Source of the DNA: Aquimarina sp. BL5
GTDB taxonomy: Bacteria > Bacteroidota > Bacteroidia > Flavobacteriales > Flavobacteriaceae
Direction: 5' to 3'
NCBI RefSeq assembly: GCF_003443675.1
Contig: NZ_CP031963.1
Location: 620,001 to 684,000, forward strand
Length of the DNA: 64,000 nucleotides
The position numbers and the translations under genes are program-made. Under the pieces are notes generated by a model, which saw only the letters and a list, made by a program, of their open reading frames with translations, did not search any database and was not told the DNA's origin. Positions 17,548 through 27,200 of this stretch are shown here, piece after piece (within the stretch, counting starts at the first letter, position 1; every line of letters starts with the position of its first letter).

Positions 17548-18656
17548 TTTAAAGAAGTATTTGTTAAATCCTTAAAAAGAGCGTCCCATTCTTTAGCAAT
17601 AGTTTCTGGTAAATATTTTTTTACTGCTTCCTTTGCTTTAATTCCCATTGATTTTCTGTTTTCATTATCTTCAATTAGAGAAATTATCCCATCTGCAAAA
17701 GCATCTATATTTCCATTATCAATCAAAAGTCCATTTTCTTTATCTGTAATGATATCTGAGGGTCCATATGGACAATCATAAGAAATACAAGGCACACCAT
17801 ACGCCATCGCTTCCGTTAGCACCATGCCAAAACCTTCGAATCTCGATGACATCGTATAGATCGAAGCTTCTTTATATTTTTCTGCTATATTTTTTACTGG
17901 CGGATAAAAGTTTATCGTTTTTGAAATATTAAGAGTATCAGCCAATGTAGCTAACCCTTCTTTTTCACTAATAGTACCGTATATATCTAATATCCAACTA
18001 GGGTGTTTTTCTACGACTTTTTTCCAACTTTTTAGCAATCTATCATATCCTTTTTGGTAACTATGTTTCCCTACAGCTAAAACTTTTTTGGTTTCTAACG
18101 TGCTTTTGGTTTCTGGATAAAATGATAAAGGATTAGGAATTACTTTTAGGTTTTTAAAAGACCACTCATTAAGGTTTCCATTAGTCAATACCACAAAATG
18201 ATCGTAATACTTACCTCCAAAATTCATCAACCCAAATTTAACACCAGTAGCCATTCTTTTGGATAATGATCTTTTCCCTTTTTTGATTTCTACACTTCTA
18301 GAAACGTGCCTTTCATATATCATAGGACAAAGTTTTCCTAAGATCAACGGCACAAAAAAACCTTTTAGTCCATCATCACATACCGCAATAACATCAGGTT
18401 TAATATTTTTTACTATAGCACGAATCTTTTTTGAATATTGTAAAAAATAAGAAACAAAATTACCTCCAACAGAAATATTATGGTACACTATTTTATTACT
18501 AAAATCATAAAACGGATGTACTTCCTTCTGATTTAATGTCAGAATATGAATTTCATAGTCTAAATGATCAGCAAGGTAACTAGCCTTAATTGACAGCACC
18601 CTTTCTAATCCTCCGGGACCATTGATATTGTTTGTTATGTATAGTAGTTTTATCAA
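17544..18656 (-). CDS. Glycosyltransferase family 4 (paralogue of downstream gene)
   Basis: A 370-residue GT-B glycosyltransferase beginning MIKLLYITNNINGPGGLERV. The C-terminal domain shows KVLAVGKHSYQKGYDRLL, ILDIYGTISEKEG and TMSSRFEGFGMVLTEAMAYG, then SYDCPYGPSDII. It transfers a sugar to the growing lipid-linked unit; donor and acceptor cannot be predicted. Overlap of 4 bases with the next GT4 gene indicates coupled translation. Confidence 0.9.
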   Translation of the reverse strand: MIKLLYITNNINGPGGLERVLSIKASYLADHLDYEIHILTLNQKEVHPFYDFSNKIVYHNISVGGNFVSYFLQYSKKIRAIVKNIKPDVIAVCDDGLKGFFVPLILGKLCPMIYERHVSRSVEIKKGKRSLSKRMATGVKFGLMNFGGKYYDHFVVLTNGNLNEWSFKNLKVIPNPLSFYPETKSTLETKKVLAVGKHSYQKGYDRLLKSWKKVVEKHPSWILDIYGTISEKEGLATLADTLNISKTINFYPPVKNIAEKYKEASIYTMSSRFEGFGMVLTEAMAYGVPCISYDCPYGPSDIITDKENGLLIDNGNIDAFADGIISLIEDNENRKSMGIKAKEAVKKYLPETIAKEWDALFKDLTNTSLK

Positions 18657-18670
18657 TTATAATATTTTAA

Positions 18671-19735
18671 TTATCTACTTCCGGTCAAAGCGGAGTAAAC
18701 CTTTGGTATACTTCTCTGTAATAACTTAGCAAAGCCGACACATACCAGCGTTGCTAAAATTGGACTAATAAAGAACAGAACAAGTAATATAAAATCTTTT
18801 TCTCCAATATATTTCACATAAATCTTAGTAAAATAAGTCAGAGCTACACCATGCGCTGCATAAATAAAAAATCTATATCCATAAAGTTCTTTATTTCTAA
18901 ACTCATATTTGTTATTTATAAAATCATACCAAGTCCATACTGTAAAAAAACCAACAAACATTGTTATCCTTTTGCATAGTATAGCTAACCAGTAATCATC
19001 CGGATAAGCATCTCTTACATAAAAATTACAAACAATAAGTAATGCCCATATAATTAATGAAAAAATGTAAGTTGAATTCTTAAAACTAGAAATTATATTA
19101 AACTTTGAAATAGATGTATATGCACCGCAAGAAAAAGAAAACAAACCAAGAAACTGAAACAAATAGATGCTATTTACATAAAACAAACTTGGTTGTTTTA
19201 AAAAAAGTAGTGCAAATAGTAAAACAGGGAACATGAATTTTAAATACCTAATTCCCAAATATATAAATGGAGTTAACCATATATAAAAAATCAATTCTCG
19301 TATAAACCAAAACGTATAATTTATAGGGTCTACAAAAGCCAACCAAGCCTGTTTCCATGCTGGCATTTGATGTAATGGTTGTTCAAAAAAATGAGATAAA
19401 ATCGGAATAAACTGAATAGCATATACTATGAAAAACCACAACGCACACCATAAGATATATGGAATAACAAGGGTCTTAAATCTATTTCTTATTTTTCTTT
19501 TAAAAGTAGCTACTGTTAAATCATGATTTTTAAAGAATAGATATCCTGAGATAAAAAAGAACATTGGAATAAAAATATTAGAAAGCTCCAATGCAAATAA
19601 ATATTCTATGTAGTAAACAACATTTCTATTTGTTTCAATACTCAGGTTAGTCAAATTATAAGCATGACAGACAACAACCATAAAAATTGAAAAGAATGAA
19701 AGTATCCGAATTTTATTACTAACGGCTTGATCCAT
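18671..19735 (-). CDS. Acyltransferase 3 family membrane protein
   Basis: A 354-residue polytopic membrane protein of the OafA/WecH acyltransferase-3 family. The N-terminal helix carries the conserved histidine (FSIFMVVVCHAYNLT, His24), followed by FIPMFFFISGYLFFKN and INYTFWFIRELI. About ten membrane spans are visible. These enzymes O-acetylate or otherwise acylate glycans at the inner membrane. In this operon it probably modifies a sugar of the repeat unit. Confidence 0.85.
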   Translation of the reverse strand: MDQAVSNKIRILSFFSIFMVVVCHAYNLTNLSIETNRNVVYYIEYLFALELSNIFIPMFFFISGYLFFKNHDLTVATFKRKIRNRFKTLVIPYILWCALWFFIVYAIQFIPILSHFFEQPLHQMPAWKQAWLAFVDPINYTFWFIRELIFYIWLTPFIYLGIRYLKFMFPVLLFALLFLKQPSLFYVNSIYLFQFLGLFSFSCGAYTSISKFNIISSFKNSTYIFSLIIWALLIVCNFYVRDAYPDDYWLAILCKRITMFVGFFTVWTWYDFINNKYEFRNKELYGYRFFIYAAHGVALTYFTKIYVKYIGEKDFILLVLFFISPILATLVCVGFAKLLQRSIPKVYSALTGSR

Positions 19736-19766
19736 TTTAATTTAATTTCATTAAAAAATTATAAAT

Positions 19767-20726
19767 CTATTTCTTTATAACGATATCCAAATATGGATAA
19801 CAAAAACCATTAGTTAAGTTTTTATTGAGTGTTTTTAAAAACTTGATATAACGCAATCCTTTAAAACCAACTTTTAAAAAAGCAGATTTTTCAAACTTCA
19901 TTAAACTACTAACTACATTTAGTTCTTTTAAAGGAGCTATCGCTACTTCGAACTCGTGATAACTAGCTCCTCTTCCCCACCTCTTGAATTTCATCATACT
20001 CTCATCATCTAATTCTCTATAAGAATCTTTAAAATTCTTTCTACTAGAAAATTTAGAATAATAATATCCTAAATCATCTGGAAGCCAATCATAGAAGGGT
20101 AATGCTGCTGTATGAGAATCATAATACCACAATCTATTAGGAGTCTCTATAACTGCTAAGTATCCACCTTTAGATAACATCCCCCAAGCTTGTTTTAATG
20201 ATTCTAACCGTTCACTCACTGTCATGTGTTCCAATACCGCATAATAGATAATAAAATCAAACTTTTTATCTTTAAAATTCTTCTCAATTTCTTCACCATT
20301 TACGTGATGTAATTCAGCCTCATACCCTGCGATCTTCATTCTATCCTTTGCTACAGCCAATGCTCCAGCATCTACATCTACCCCTACTACTTTAGCTCCT
20401 TGTTCACTTAGTGCCAAGGTAGAAATTCCTGTTCCACACCCTATTTCTAAGATACTCGCACCATTTAAATCTTTTACATTTTGTAACCAAGGGGCAATTC
20501 GATTTCTATTATAGTATAAACGTTCAAAAAGCTGTCCACTAATAGCTCTATCATATTCTTCCTTTGATAATCTACTTTTAGTATTACCCCTATCTATATA
20601 ATTTTCTTTAAGTGATTTTGTTAATTCCTCTAACTGCTCTTTTGTAAATGCTGTATGTTTTTGTTGCATTTTTTTCGGAGCTGTAAAGAATTTATCTTTT
20701 AACAGTTTTTTGAATACACTTTTCAT
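19767..20726 (-). CDS. Class I SAM-dependent methyltransferase (UbiG-like fold)
   Basis: A 319-residue methyltransferase. The SAM-binding glycine loop ILEIGCGTGISTLAL is at about residues 95-109, the acidic residue in VVGVDVDAGAL follows, and DFIIYYAVLEHM is motif II/post. Extra N-terminal (about 1-80) and C-terminal regions are longer than in UbiG and may bind the carbohydrate acceptor. It probably methylates a sugar or terminates chain growth, as capping methyltransferases do; this is inferred from the operon. The start is preceded by the CAACCACA element noted in the findings. Confidence 0.8.
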   Translation of the reverse strand: MKSVFKKLLKDKFFTAPKKMQQKHTAFTKEQLEELTKSLKENYIDRGNTKSRLSKEEYDRAISGQLFERLYYNRNRIAPWLQNVKDLNGASILEIGCGTGISTLALSEQGAKVVGVDVDAGALAVAKDRMKIAGYEAELHHVNGEEIEKNFKDKKFDFIIYYAVLEHMTVSERLESLKQAWGMLSKGGYLAVIETPNRLWYYDSHTAALPFYDWLPDDLGYYYSKFSSRKNFKDSYRELDDESMMKFKRWGRGASYHEFEVAIAPLKELNVVSSLMKFEKSAFLKVGFKGLRYIKFLKTLNKNLTNGFCYPYLDIVIKK

Positions 20727-20741
20727 CGTTTGTGTGGTTGA

Positions 20742-21707
20742 TTAGATTTTACTTGTTACTTTTTCTTTTAATGCGTTGGCAAGTTCGTGGTGTTTTTCGA
20801 GGTTTTTTACAATAGTATCCTTGGTTATTTTTCCTTCTAACCCAAAATTTGAAGTATATGTTCCTGTTTTACTATCGATATCTATTCTATTAAACAGTTC
20901 TAGAATACCATCAAATCGACAAGAATCTACAAAACTATCAAATCCATTCACGAAAATCACTGGTGTTCCCATTGCTAAACAAGGTAATGCACAATGAATT
21001 CTTGAAGTAATCACTAGTTTTGCTTTTGCATACTTATTTAGAAGATCTTCTGCCATTGCAAATTTTTCTTCATCTGTATACGTATTAGAAGGCGGTTCTT
21101 GGTTAATAAATATGGCAGAATCCATTACTTCTTTACTTATAAACTTTTTTACGTGCTTATCCTTTTTACCTAACTTAAAAACTGATCCATTAAGAATATT
21201 TTTTATAGTAATTTTAGTATTATAAAATACTTTTTCAGGTCTAGGGTAACTATAAAGAGGATCTACAATATACACGTCATCTCCTCTCTCAGAATCGTCA
21301 ACTTTATAAGAGTCTAAAGTTAGCGTAAGACATCCTGTAAAATGTGCATCAATCCCTTTCGCTTTAAGGGTATCTGCGGTGAATTGATCTCTACATCCTA
21401 TAGGTTCGTGCTTTTTTAAATAAGCAATCCCTTTTTCACTTAACATCGCTGGAGCAGCGGTATTATTCATATGAAAAGATACAAATACAGGATCTATATC
21501 TTCTGAAGGAACCCAATTATGAATATTATGCGTAAACCATCCATTCATAATCAGTTTTATAGGATCTCCTTTATATTCTCCTAATCGTTCTCTATTTAAT
21601 AGTGTATCGACTTTTGGTAAATATTGTTTAGCCGCTAAGCTTTGTATATTATCTCCTACGTTAAAGAAATTCTTATTCTCATCGTATGTAAGTAGTCCGT
21701 ATTTCAT
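20742..21707 (-). CDS. Polysaccharide pyruvyl transferase family protein
   Basis: A 321-residue protein of the PF04230 type. Typical features are the N-terminal NVGDNIQSLAAKQYL, the central GCRDQFTADTLKAKGI with FTGCLTLTL, and the C-terminal VITSRIHCALPCLAMGTPVIFV. The family moves pyruvate from phosphoenolpyruvate to sugar hydroxyls as ketals and so adds negative charge to exopolysaccharide. It lies between a methyltransferase and the PP-loop gene, with 15- and 29-base gaps. Confidence 0.85.
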   Translation of the reverse strand: MKYGLLTYDENKNFFNVGDNIQSLAAKQYLPKVDTLLNRERLGEYKGDPIKLIMNGWFTHNIHNWVPSEDIDPVFVSFHMNNTAAPAMLSEKGIAYLKKHEPIGCRDQFTADTLKAKGIDAHFTGCLTLTLDSYKVDDSERGDDVYIVDPLYSYPRPEKVFYNTKITIKNILNGSVFKLGKKDKHVKKFISKEVMDSAIFINQEPPSNTYTDEEKFAMAEDLLNKYAKAKLVITSRIHCALPCLAMGTPVIFVNGFDSFVDSCRFDGILELFNRIDIDSKTGTYTSNFGLEGKITKDTIVKNLEKHHELANALKEKVTSKI

Positions 21708-21736
21708 GAATTCTACAATTTACCTAGTTTTTTATT

Positions 21737-23017
21737 CTATTTGAATTTTCTATATATCGTTTGTAACCAAGGAAACTTATTTCTAATAATAAACTTTAAT
21801 CTATTTGTTCCTTTGTTAGCATTATTAATCTTTTCTTCCAAAAGCCGATCCACTTTTCCGTTTCTGAAATCGTTCATATGGTTGGTTTCAGTCTCAACAT
21901 CTTCAAAAACAAAGAAAGTTTCTACACTCTTAGCTTTTTCCATTAATTCCCACCAAAAATATTTTACTCCTTTACTACCAGAACCAATATGTAATATTTG
22001 ATAAATCTTGTCATAAACACTACCATCAACTTTGAAACCGTATTCATTGGGGTTTTGGTTATTAAGAATTAAACCTAGTATAGTTCTGAAACATTTTTCA
22101 CAATAACTACAGTTAAACTCGGTTCTTTTTTCTGAATAACATACTCGAAGTCTGAATCTTTTATTTTTTTCTGAAGCAAATTTTGCAATCAAATCAACTT
22201 TGTCCTGTCTTTTTAATTCATAACCATCATGAAATACCTTGAAACCAGATCCCCAAGTTATCTTCTCATCGATCTCTGGTGTAGATCCCCAATCAATATC
22301 TATATGATCTGTATAAGAAGAGGCTATATGAACTGAACCATACTTATTTATATATGATAAAGGAGCAATTGATCCTACTAGAGCTAATCCATGCTGTACT
22401 TTTCCCCACCATCCAATGTCTTTTAACAAAAGTTCTACTTGATACGTATAAAAATCTCTAAGGTTGGTTTCTATATATTCCTTATTATTATCATTAAGCA
22501 GTTCTTCACTTTCTATAAAACCAGTGAAATCCTTCCATTGATCTTTATCTTTTATAGTAATATCTGCACCATGAAGTGTAATTAAATCAGGGGTTCTATC
22601 ATAAATTCTAATATAGGTTGCATATGCATCTACTCCTCCGCTAAAAAGCATTGATGATTTGGAACCATCTAAAGTATTTTTTACTAATTTCTTCGCAACC
22701 AATTTACCTTCAAAACTATTAGCAGGGTCTCTCTTAGCGAATTCTTTTTTTATTTCCTCCTGAGCTTTATAAAAATCCTCATCTACTTCATCCACTTCTA
22801 TAGTAAAACCCGCAAACCAAGCCATCGGTAGTATATTAGATAAAAATGGAATTACCGCAATACTTATCGGTGTGGCACTAACATCTATTTGATATTTGGA
22901 GTAAAAAGGCTCTTTCTCTACAAAGAGCTTCTGGATATTCGAACCAACAGAATACTCATAGCTGATCTTACGACCTTCTTCTGAATATGTAATTGAATGT
23001 AGCTTTACTGTATCCAT
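21737..23017 (-). CDS. QueC-like PP-loop ATPase domain protein of unknown function
   Basis: A 426-residue soluble protein. Residues 126-131 are SGGVDA, the PP-loop that binds ATP and releases pyrophosphate in N-type ATP pyrophosphatases. Cys293, Cys303, Cys306 and Cys309 form C-x9-C-x2-C-x2-C, close to the zinc site of QueC (7-cyano-7-deazaguanine synthase). Unlike QueC (about 220 residues) it has an extra N-terminal domain of about 110 residues and a C-terminal extension of about 110. No other queuosine genes are nearby; it is embedded between a pyruvyl transferase and the flippase. A role in converting a sugar carboxylate to an amide or nitrile-like group is possible but speculative. Confidence 0.7.
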   Translation of the reverse strand: MDTVKLHSITYSEEGRKISYEYSVGSNIQKLFVEKEPFYSKYQIDVSATPISIAVIPFLSNILPMAWFAGFTIEVDEVDEDFYKAQEEIKKEFAKRDPANSFEGKLVAKKLVKNTLDGSKSSMLFSGGVDAYATYIRIYDRTPDLITLHGADITIKDKDQWKDFTGFIESEELLNDNNKEYIETNLRDFYTYQVELLLKDIGWWGKVQHGLALVGSIAPLSYINKYGSVHIASSYTDHIDIDWGSTPEIDEKITWGSGFKVFHDGYELKRQDKVDLIAKFASEKNKRFRLRVCYSEKRTEFNCSYCEKCFRTILGLILNNQNPNEYGFKVDGSVYDKIYQILHIGSGSKGVKYFWWELMEKAKSVETFFVFEDVETETNHMNDFRNGKVDRLLEEKINNANKGTNRLKFIIRNKFPWLQTIYRKFK

Positions 23018-23025
23018 TCTTTCTT

Positions 23026-24570
23026 TTATTTTCGTTTCAATAAAGAAACTATAGGTTTTCTAAATAATTCTTTTTCATATTCTAGCATACCAATAGAATA
23101 CATCGTAAAGATAAAAACAACAGTGTAGGAAATAGCTTTTGTTATAAAACTAAACCATCCATCTCCGGGGATATAATTGATAAAATAACCTGTAGCAATC
23201 ACTAATAAAACTACAATAAGCGTTTTATGAAATAATTCTTTAAAAAAACGCAGAATATTTAACCCTATCTTATTATGATAATAAAAATTCATAACGTTTT
23301 GTACAATGATCCATCCTGCAACCAATCCTATAATCATTCCTATAGCACTGTATTCTATTGCTAGAAAACCACCTAGGATTACTCCTAAAATCATAAAGAC
23401 AAGATAAAGAATAGCCTTAAAAGATAATTTATTTTTTGCCTCTAGTATAGAATTTCCAAATGCTTGTAATAATGGTAGTGTGTACCCAATCATTATAATT
23501 AGTGCAATACTATATATTTCTCTACATTCCTCTATACTATACCTTCCGTTGCCTGATGATTCTCCTCCTCCACCAACCCAAAGATTGATAAACTGCTCTC
23601 CATATAACATAAAAGCGCCAAAAATATACATCAAAATTATAAAAGATAACCTTCCTAATTTGATCATCATGTCGGTCAATTCCTCTCCACTAGCGTTATT
23701 TACTGACATCTGTGTTGCTCTTGGTAAGAACACACTGGAAATCGCCGTAGAAAAGGCTCCGTAGTACGTTCCCAATGCAATCCCAAGTCCATAGATTCCT
23801 AGAACCTTAGGAACACTTATAGCTCCTAAAACCCAACTACCTGACTTCCACTGTAACATATTTACAATTGCGAACAGAAAAATCCAACTTGAGTATTTAA
23901 AAATCTGAAGTACAAAACTTTTAGATAGTTTATGCAATTTAAATCTAACCTTAAGCTTCACTAATACATAATAAGCAGATACCGAAATGGTCAGAATATT
24001 GAATACCGTATCCACAATAACTAAGGCAATAGCTCTCCCTCCAAAAAACAAAACCGCCACTATAGTTAATGATCTAAGAATATATCGTATAATACCAATA
24101 GACTCGGGAAACACAAATTTTTCATACCCTTTACAAATACCCGTAAATATCATTCCTGGAAGTTGAATCGCTAAATTAAAAACTAAAATCACAAACATCA
24201 ACTTGGCAATTCTAAGTTCTTCTGCGTTGAATTTCGTAAAATATGTATCAATAAAGAAATAAAATACGATCCCAGAAATTACTACTAACGTCGAGACTGC
24301 AAAATATAATATCCTAACAGTTCCTAAAAAATTCTCTTCTCCTTCTCTATCTTTCTCTGCTCTATACTTAGCTATAAATCGAACCACAGTATTCGTTAAC
24401 CCAAAATCCAGCAATGCTATGGTACCTATCAATGCACCTATAGCATTGAATATACCATACTCATCTTTTCCTAAATAACTAACTATTAGCGGAGTCATAA
24501 CAATTCCGATAACATTAATCAGGAAGATCTTTAGGTATGTAAGTAAAGCTCCTTTTTTTAATTGGCTCAA
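23026..24570 (-). CDS. Oligosaccharide flippase (Wzx-like, MOP superfamily)
   Basis: A 514-residue protein with 12 to 14 membrane spans. The N-terminus (LKKGALLTYLKIFLINVIG, TPLIVSYLGKDEYGIFNAIG, LLDFGLTNTVVRFIAKY) is typical of PST-type flippases that move undecaprenyl-linked repeat units across the inner membrane. It pairs with the EpsG-like polymerase in the same operon. The frame appears to start with TTG at 24570-24568, because no ATG lies before the first membrane span; the CAACCACA element directly precedes it. Confidence 0.88.
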   Translation of the reverse strand: MSQLKKGALLTYLKIFLINVIGIVMTPLIVSYLGKDEYGIFNAIGALIGTIALLDFGLTNTVVRFIAKYRAEKDREGEENFLGTVRILYFAVSTLVVISGIVFYFFIDTYFTKFNAEELRIAKLMFVILVFNLAIQLPGMIFTGICKGYEKFVFPESIGIIRYILRSLTIVAVLFFGGRAIALVIVDTVFNILTISVSAYYVLVKLKVRFKLHKLSKSFVLQIFKYSSWIFLFAIVNMLQWKSGSWVLGAISVPKVLGIYGLGIALGTYYGAFSTAISSVFLPRATQMSVNNASGEELTDMMIKLGRLSFIILMYIFGAFMLYGEQFINLWVGGGGESSGNGRYSIEECREIYSIALIIMIGYTLPLLQAFGNSILEAKNKLSFKAILYLVFMILGVILGGFLAIEYSAIGMIIGLVAGWIIVQNVMNFYYHNKIGLNILRFFKELFHKTLIVVLLVIATGYFINYIPGDGWFSFITKAISYTVVFIFTMYSIGMLEYEKELFRKPIVSLLKRK

Positions 24571-24620
24571 TGTGGTTGGTTTAAAAAGTTGTTTAATTTA
24601 TAAAATGAAGATTGTTTCCC

Positions 24621-25901
24621 TTACAGTCTTCCGTGTACTTTTTCTTCTAATATACCTTTAACATCATATAAAATTCCATTTGATTTTAATAATGATTTCA
24701 GATTTATATCAAGATACTCCTTATGTGCAACGGTTAATACAATGGCATCAAATTTAGAATTTGGTAATTCCGTTACTGTCTCCAAATCATATTCATGTTT
24801 TACTTCTGATGGATTTGCCCAAGGATCATAAATAGTAATATCTGTTCCGAAATCTTTTAGATTCGCTATTACGTCCACGGCCCTGGTATTTCTAACATCC
24901 GGACAGTTTTCTTTAAAAGTAATCCCAAGCACCAAAATATTAGCTCCTTTAATTTTGATATCATGATTCACCATTAATTTGATAACTTCTGAAGCAACAT
25001 ATTGCCCCATGCTATCATTTAATCTTCGTCCAGCTAAAATAATTTCCGGATGATATCCGAATTCCTGTGCTCTTTGAGCTAAATAATAAGGATCCACTCC
25101 TATACAATGTCCTCCTACCAAACCTGGTTTAAAAGGCAAGAAATTCCATTTGGTACCAGCAGCTTTTAACACTTCACTAGTATCAATATCCATAAGGTTA
25201 AAAATCTTAGCTAACTCGTTGACAAAAGCAATATTAATATCACGTTGAGAATTTTCTATCACTTTAGCCGCCTCTGCCACTTTTATAGTTGGAGCCAAAT
25301 GAGTTCCTGCTGTAATAACAGAAGCATAAAGTGCATCTACTTTTTCACCTATTTCTGGTGTCGAACCTGCAGTTACTTTAAGAATTTTTTCTACTGTATG
25401 TAATTTATCCCCCGGATTGATGCGCTCTGGAGAATATCCAGCGTAAAAATCTTCATTAAATTTTAATCCACTTATTTTTTCTAATACCGGAATACATTCT
25501 TCCTCAGTAACGCCTGGATATACTGTAGATTCGTAAATAACAATATCTCCTTTTTTCAAAACTTTACCTACAGTTTCACTAGACTTATATAATGGAGTCA
25601 GATCAGGTCTATTATTTTTATCAACTGGAGTAGGAACAGTAACCACATAATAGTTACAGTCTTTTATATCTTCTAAGTTATAAGAACAATATAATCCCTT
25701 ATCCATTTGAGAGCTATCCTTCAAAACGGATTGCAAAACTTCATCTTCAACTTCTAAAGTAGCATCTGTTCCTGATCTTAATTCTTCAATTCTATTTTTA
25801 TTAATGTCAAAACCAATTACAGGAAATTTTGTTGCAAACAATCTAGCTAAAGGAAGTCCTACATATCCTAAACCAATGATTCCTATTTTAATATTCTGCA
25901 T
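24621..25901 (-). CDS. tviB: Nucleotide sugar 6-dehydrogenase, TviB/WbpA-like
   Basis: A 426-residue UDP-sugar dehydrogenase. The Rossmann motif GIIGLGYVGLPLARLF is at residues 7-22, the catalytic cysteine is Cys266 in GLVGGHCIGVDPYYLAQ, and the C-terminal UDP-binding domain starts around residue 320 (ILVLGITFKENCPDVRNTRA). Sequence features fit the branch acting on UDP-N-acetylhexosamines rather than UDP-glucose. It oxidises C6 twice with NAD+ to give the uronic acid. Paired with the epimerase next to it, the likely product is UDP-GalNAcA. Confidence 0.88.
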   Translation of the reverse strand: MQNIKIGIIGLGYVGLPLARLFATKFPVIGFDINKNRIEELRSGTDATLEVEDEVLQSVLKDSSQMDKGLYCSYNLEDIKDCNYYVVTVPTPVDKNNRPDLTPLYKSSETVGKVLKKGDIVIYESTVYPGVTEEECIPVLEKISGLKFNEDFYAGYSPERINPGDKLHTVEKILKVTAGSTPEIGEKVDALYASVITAGTHLAPTIKVAEAAKVIENSQRDINIAFVNELAKIFNLMDIDTSEVLKAAGTKWNFLPFKPGLVGGHCIGVDPYYLAQRAQEFGYHPEIILAGRRLNDSMGQYVASEVIKLMVNHDIKIKGANILVLGITFKENCPDVRNTRAVDVIANLKDFGTDITIYDPWANPSEVKHEYDLETVTELPNSKFDAIVLTVAHKEYLDINLKSLLKSNGILYDVKGILEEKVHGRL

Positions 25902-25943
25902 GTTTGTTGTGGTTGTTTAATTTTATACACAGGTAATGTATCA

Positions 25944-26942
25944 TTATTTTAGATTATCCCAGTACCATTTTACAGCTTCTTTTAATCCAGATTTCATATC
26001 AAACTTCGGATGGTAACCAAGAAGTGTTTTAGCTTTATCTACAGAAGCTAAAGAATGTGGCACATCTCCTTTACGTTCTGGACCTTTTTTAACATCTACG
26101 TTTGTGATTTCTGAATCAAACTCCGACAAATATTCTTTTAATAAAGTAACTAATTCGTTTAAAGTAGTTCTCTCTCCAAAAGCGGTATTATATACATTAT
26201 TTAATGCTTCTTCGTTATCAGAGACGATAGCCCTTAGATTCATCTGAATTACGTTATCGATATATGTAAAATCTCTAGAAAAAGATCCATCACCATTAAT
26301 TACAGGTGATTCATGTTCCATAAACTGCATTACAAACTTTGGAATCACAGCTGCATATGCTCCATTAGGATCCTGTTTGCGTCCAAAAACATTAAAATAA
26401 CGTAATCCGATAGTATCCAGATCATACGTTCTTTTAAAATTATCCGCATATAATTCATTTACATATTTGGTAATCGCATATGGTGATAGAGGCTTCCCTA
26501 TCTTATCCTCTAATTTCGGCAAAGCCTTAGAATCTCCATAAGTCGAAGAGCTAGCCGCATATATAAATCGTTTGACTCCAGCGTCTCTAGAAGCTACTAG
26601 CATGTTAAGAAAACCTCCAACATTTACATCATTAGTAGTTATTGGATCATTTATGGATCTTGGTACAGATCCTAATGCAGCTTGATGCAATATATAATCC
26701 ACGCCATTACAGGCTTTATGGCAATCATCAAGATTCCTTATATCTCCTTCAATAAATGTAAAACTTGGATTTTCGTTAATTGCTGCTAAGTTTTTCTTAT
26801 GCCCAGTGGCAAAATTATCTAAACCTACAACTTTACTGCCTTTTTCTAGTAAAGCTTCACATAGATTCGACCCGATAAAACCCGCTGCTCCAGTAACTAA
26901 AACAGTAGAAGAACTCAATAGTTCTAATTGGTTAGTGTTCAT
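25944..26942 (-). CDS. UDP-N-acetylglucosamine 4-epimerase-like SDR, WbpP/TviC type
   Basis: A 332-residue extended short-chain dehydrogenase. NAD-binding [10 protein letters not shown] is at about residues 17-26, and catalytic residues are in AASSSTYG and SPYAITK (Tyr-x3-Lys). The N-terminal extension before the Rossmann motif and the SVPRSINDP block resemble WbpP/TviC enzymes, which interconvert UDP-GlcNAc and UDP-GalNAc (or the uronic acids). It is the first gene of the 15-gene minus-strand operon, 42 bases upstream of the dehydrogenase. Confidence 0.85.
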   Translation of the reverse strand: MNTNQLELLSSSTVLVTGAAGFIGSNLCEALLEKGSKVVGLDNFATGHKKNLAAINENPSFTFIEGDIRNLDDCHKACNGVDYILHQAALGSVPRSINDPITTNDVNVGGFLNMLVASRDAGVKRFIYAASSSTYGDSKALPKLEDKIGKPLSPYAITKYVNELYADNFKRTYDLDTIGLRYFNVFGRKQDPNGAYAAVIPKFVMQFMEHESPVINGDGSFSRDFTYIDNVIQMNLRAIVSDNEEALNNVYNTAFGERTTLNELVTLLKEYLSEFDSEITNVDVKKGPERKGDVPHSLASVDKAKTLLGYHPKFDMKSGLKEAVKWYWDNLK

Positions 26943-27137
26943 GAATTTCTTGTATTATCCCTTGATTTTTAATCCCCTACGCTATGCATATTGCACAGAC
27001 TGCGCGAAATTAAGATTAAACAACAGAACACACAACTTATATCAAAGGGGATTTTAACCCATAATAAAATTCACTATGTTCCGTCATCCCATAAAAAAAT
27101 CAATTCATCGATTTAATTATCATAATCAACTGTAAAT

Positions 27138-27172
27138 CAAATATATAAATTCTTACTCATTTTTATTAACAA
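27138..27172 (-). promoter_or_regulatory. Candidate promoter of the Wzx/Wzy polysaccharide operon
   Basis: CAAATATA (27138-27145) reads TATATTTG on the minus strand, a full TAnnTTTG -7 match. A CAA at 27170-27172 gives the -33 TTG with a 24-base spacer, one base longer than the usual range. No other good match lies between the remnant and the epimerase. Confidence 0.5.
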
Positions 27173-27200
27173 AAACGTTTTCGAAGTATGAAAACAGGTA

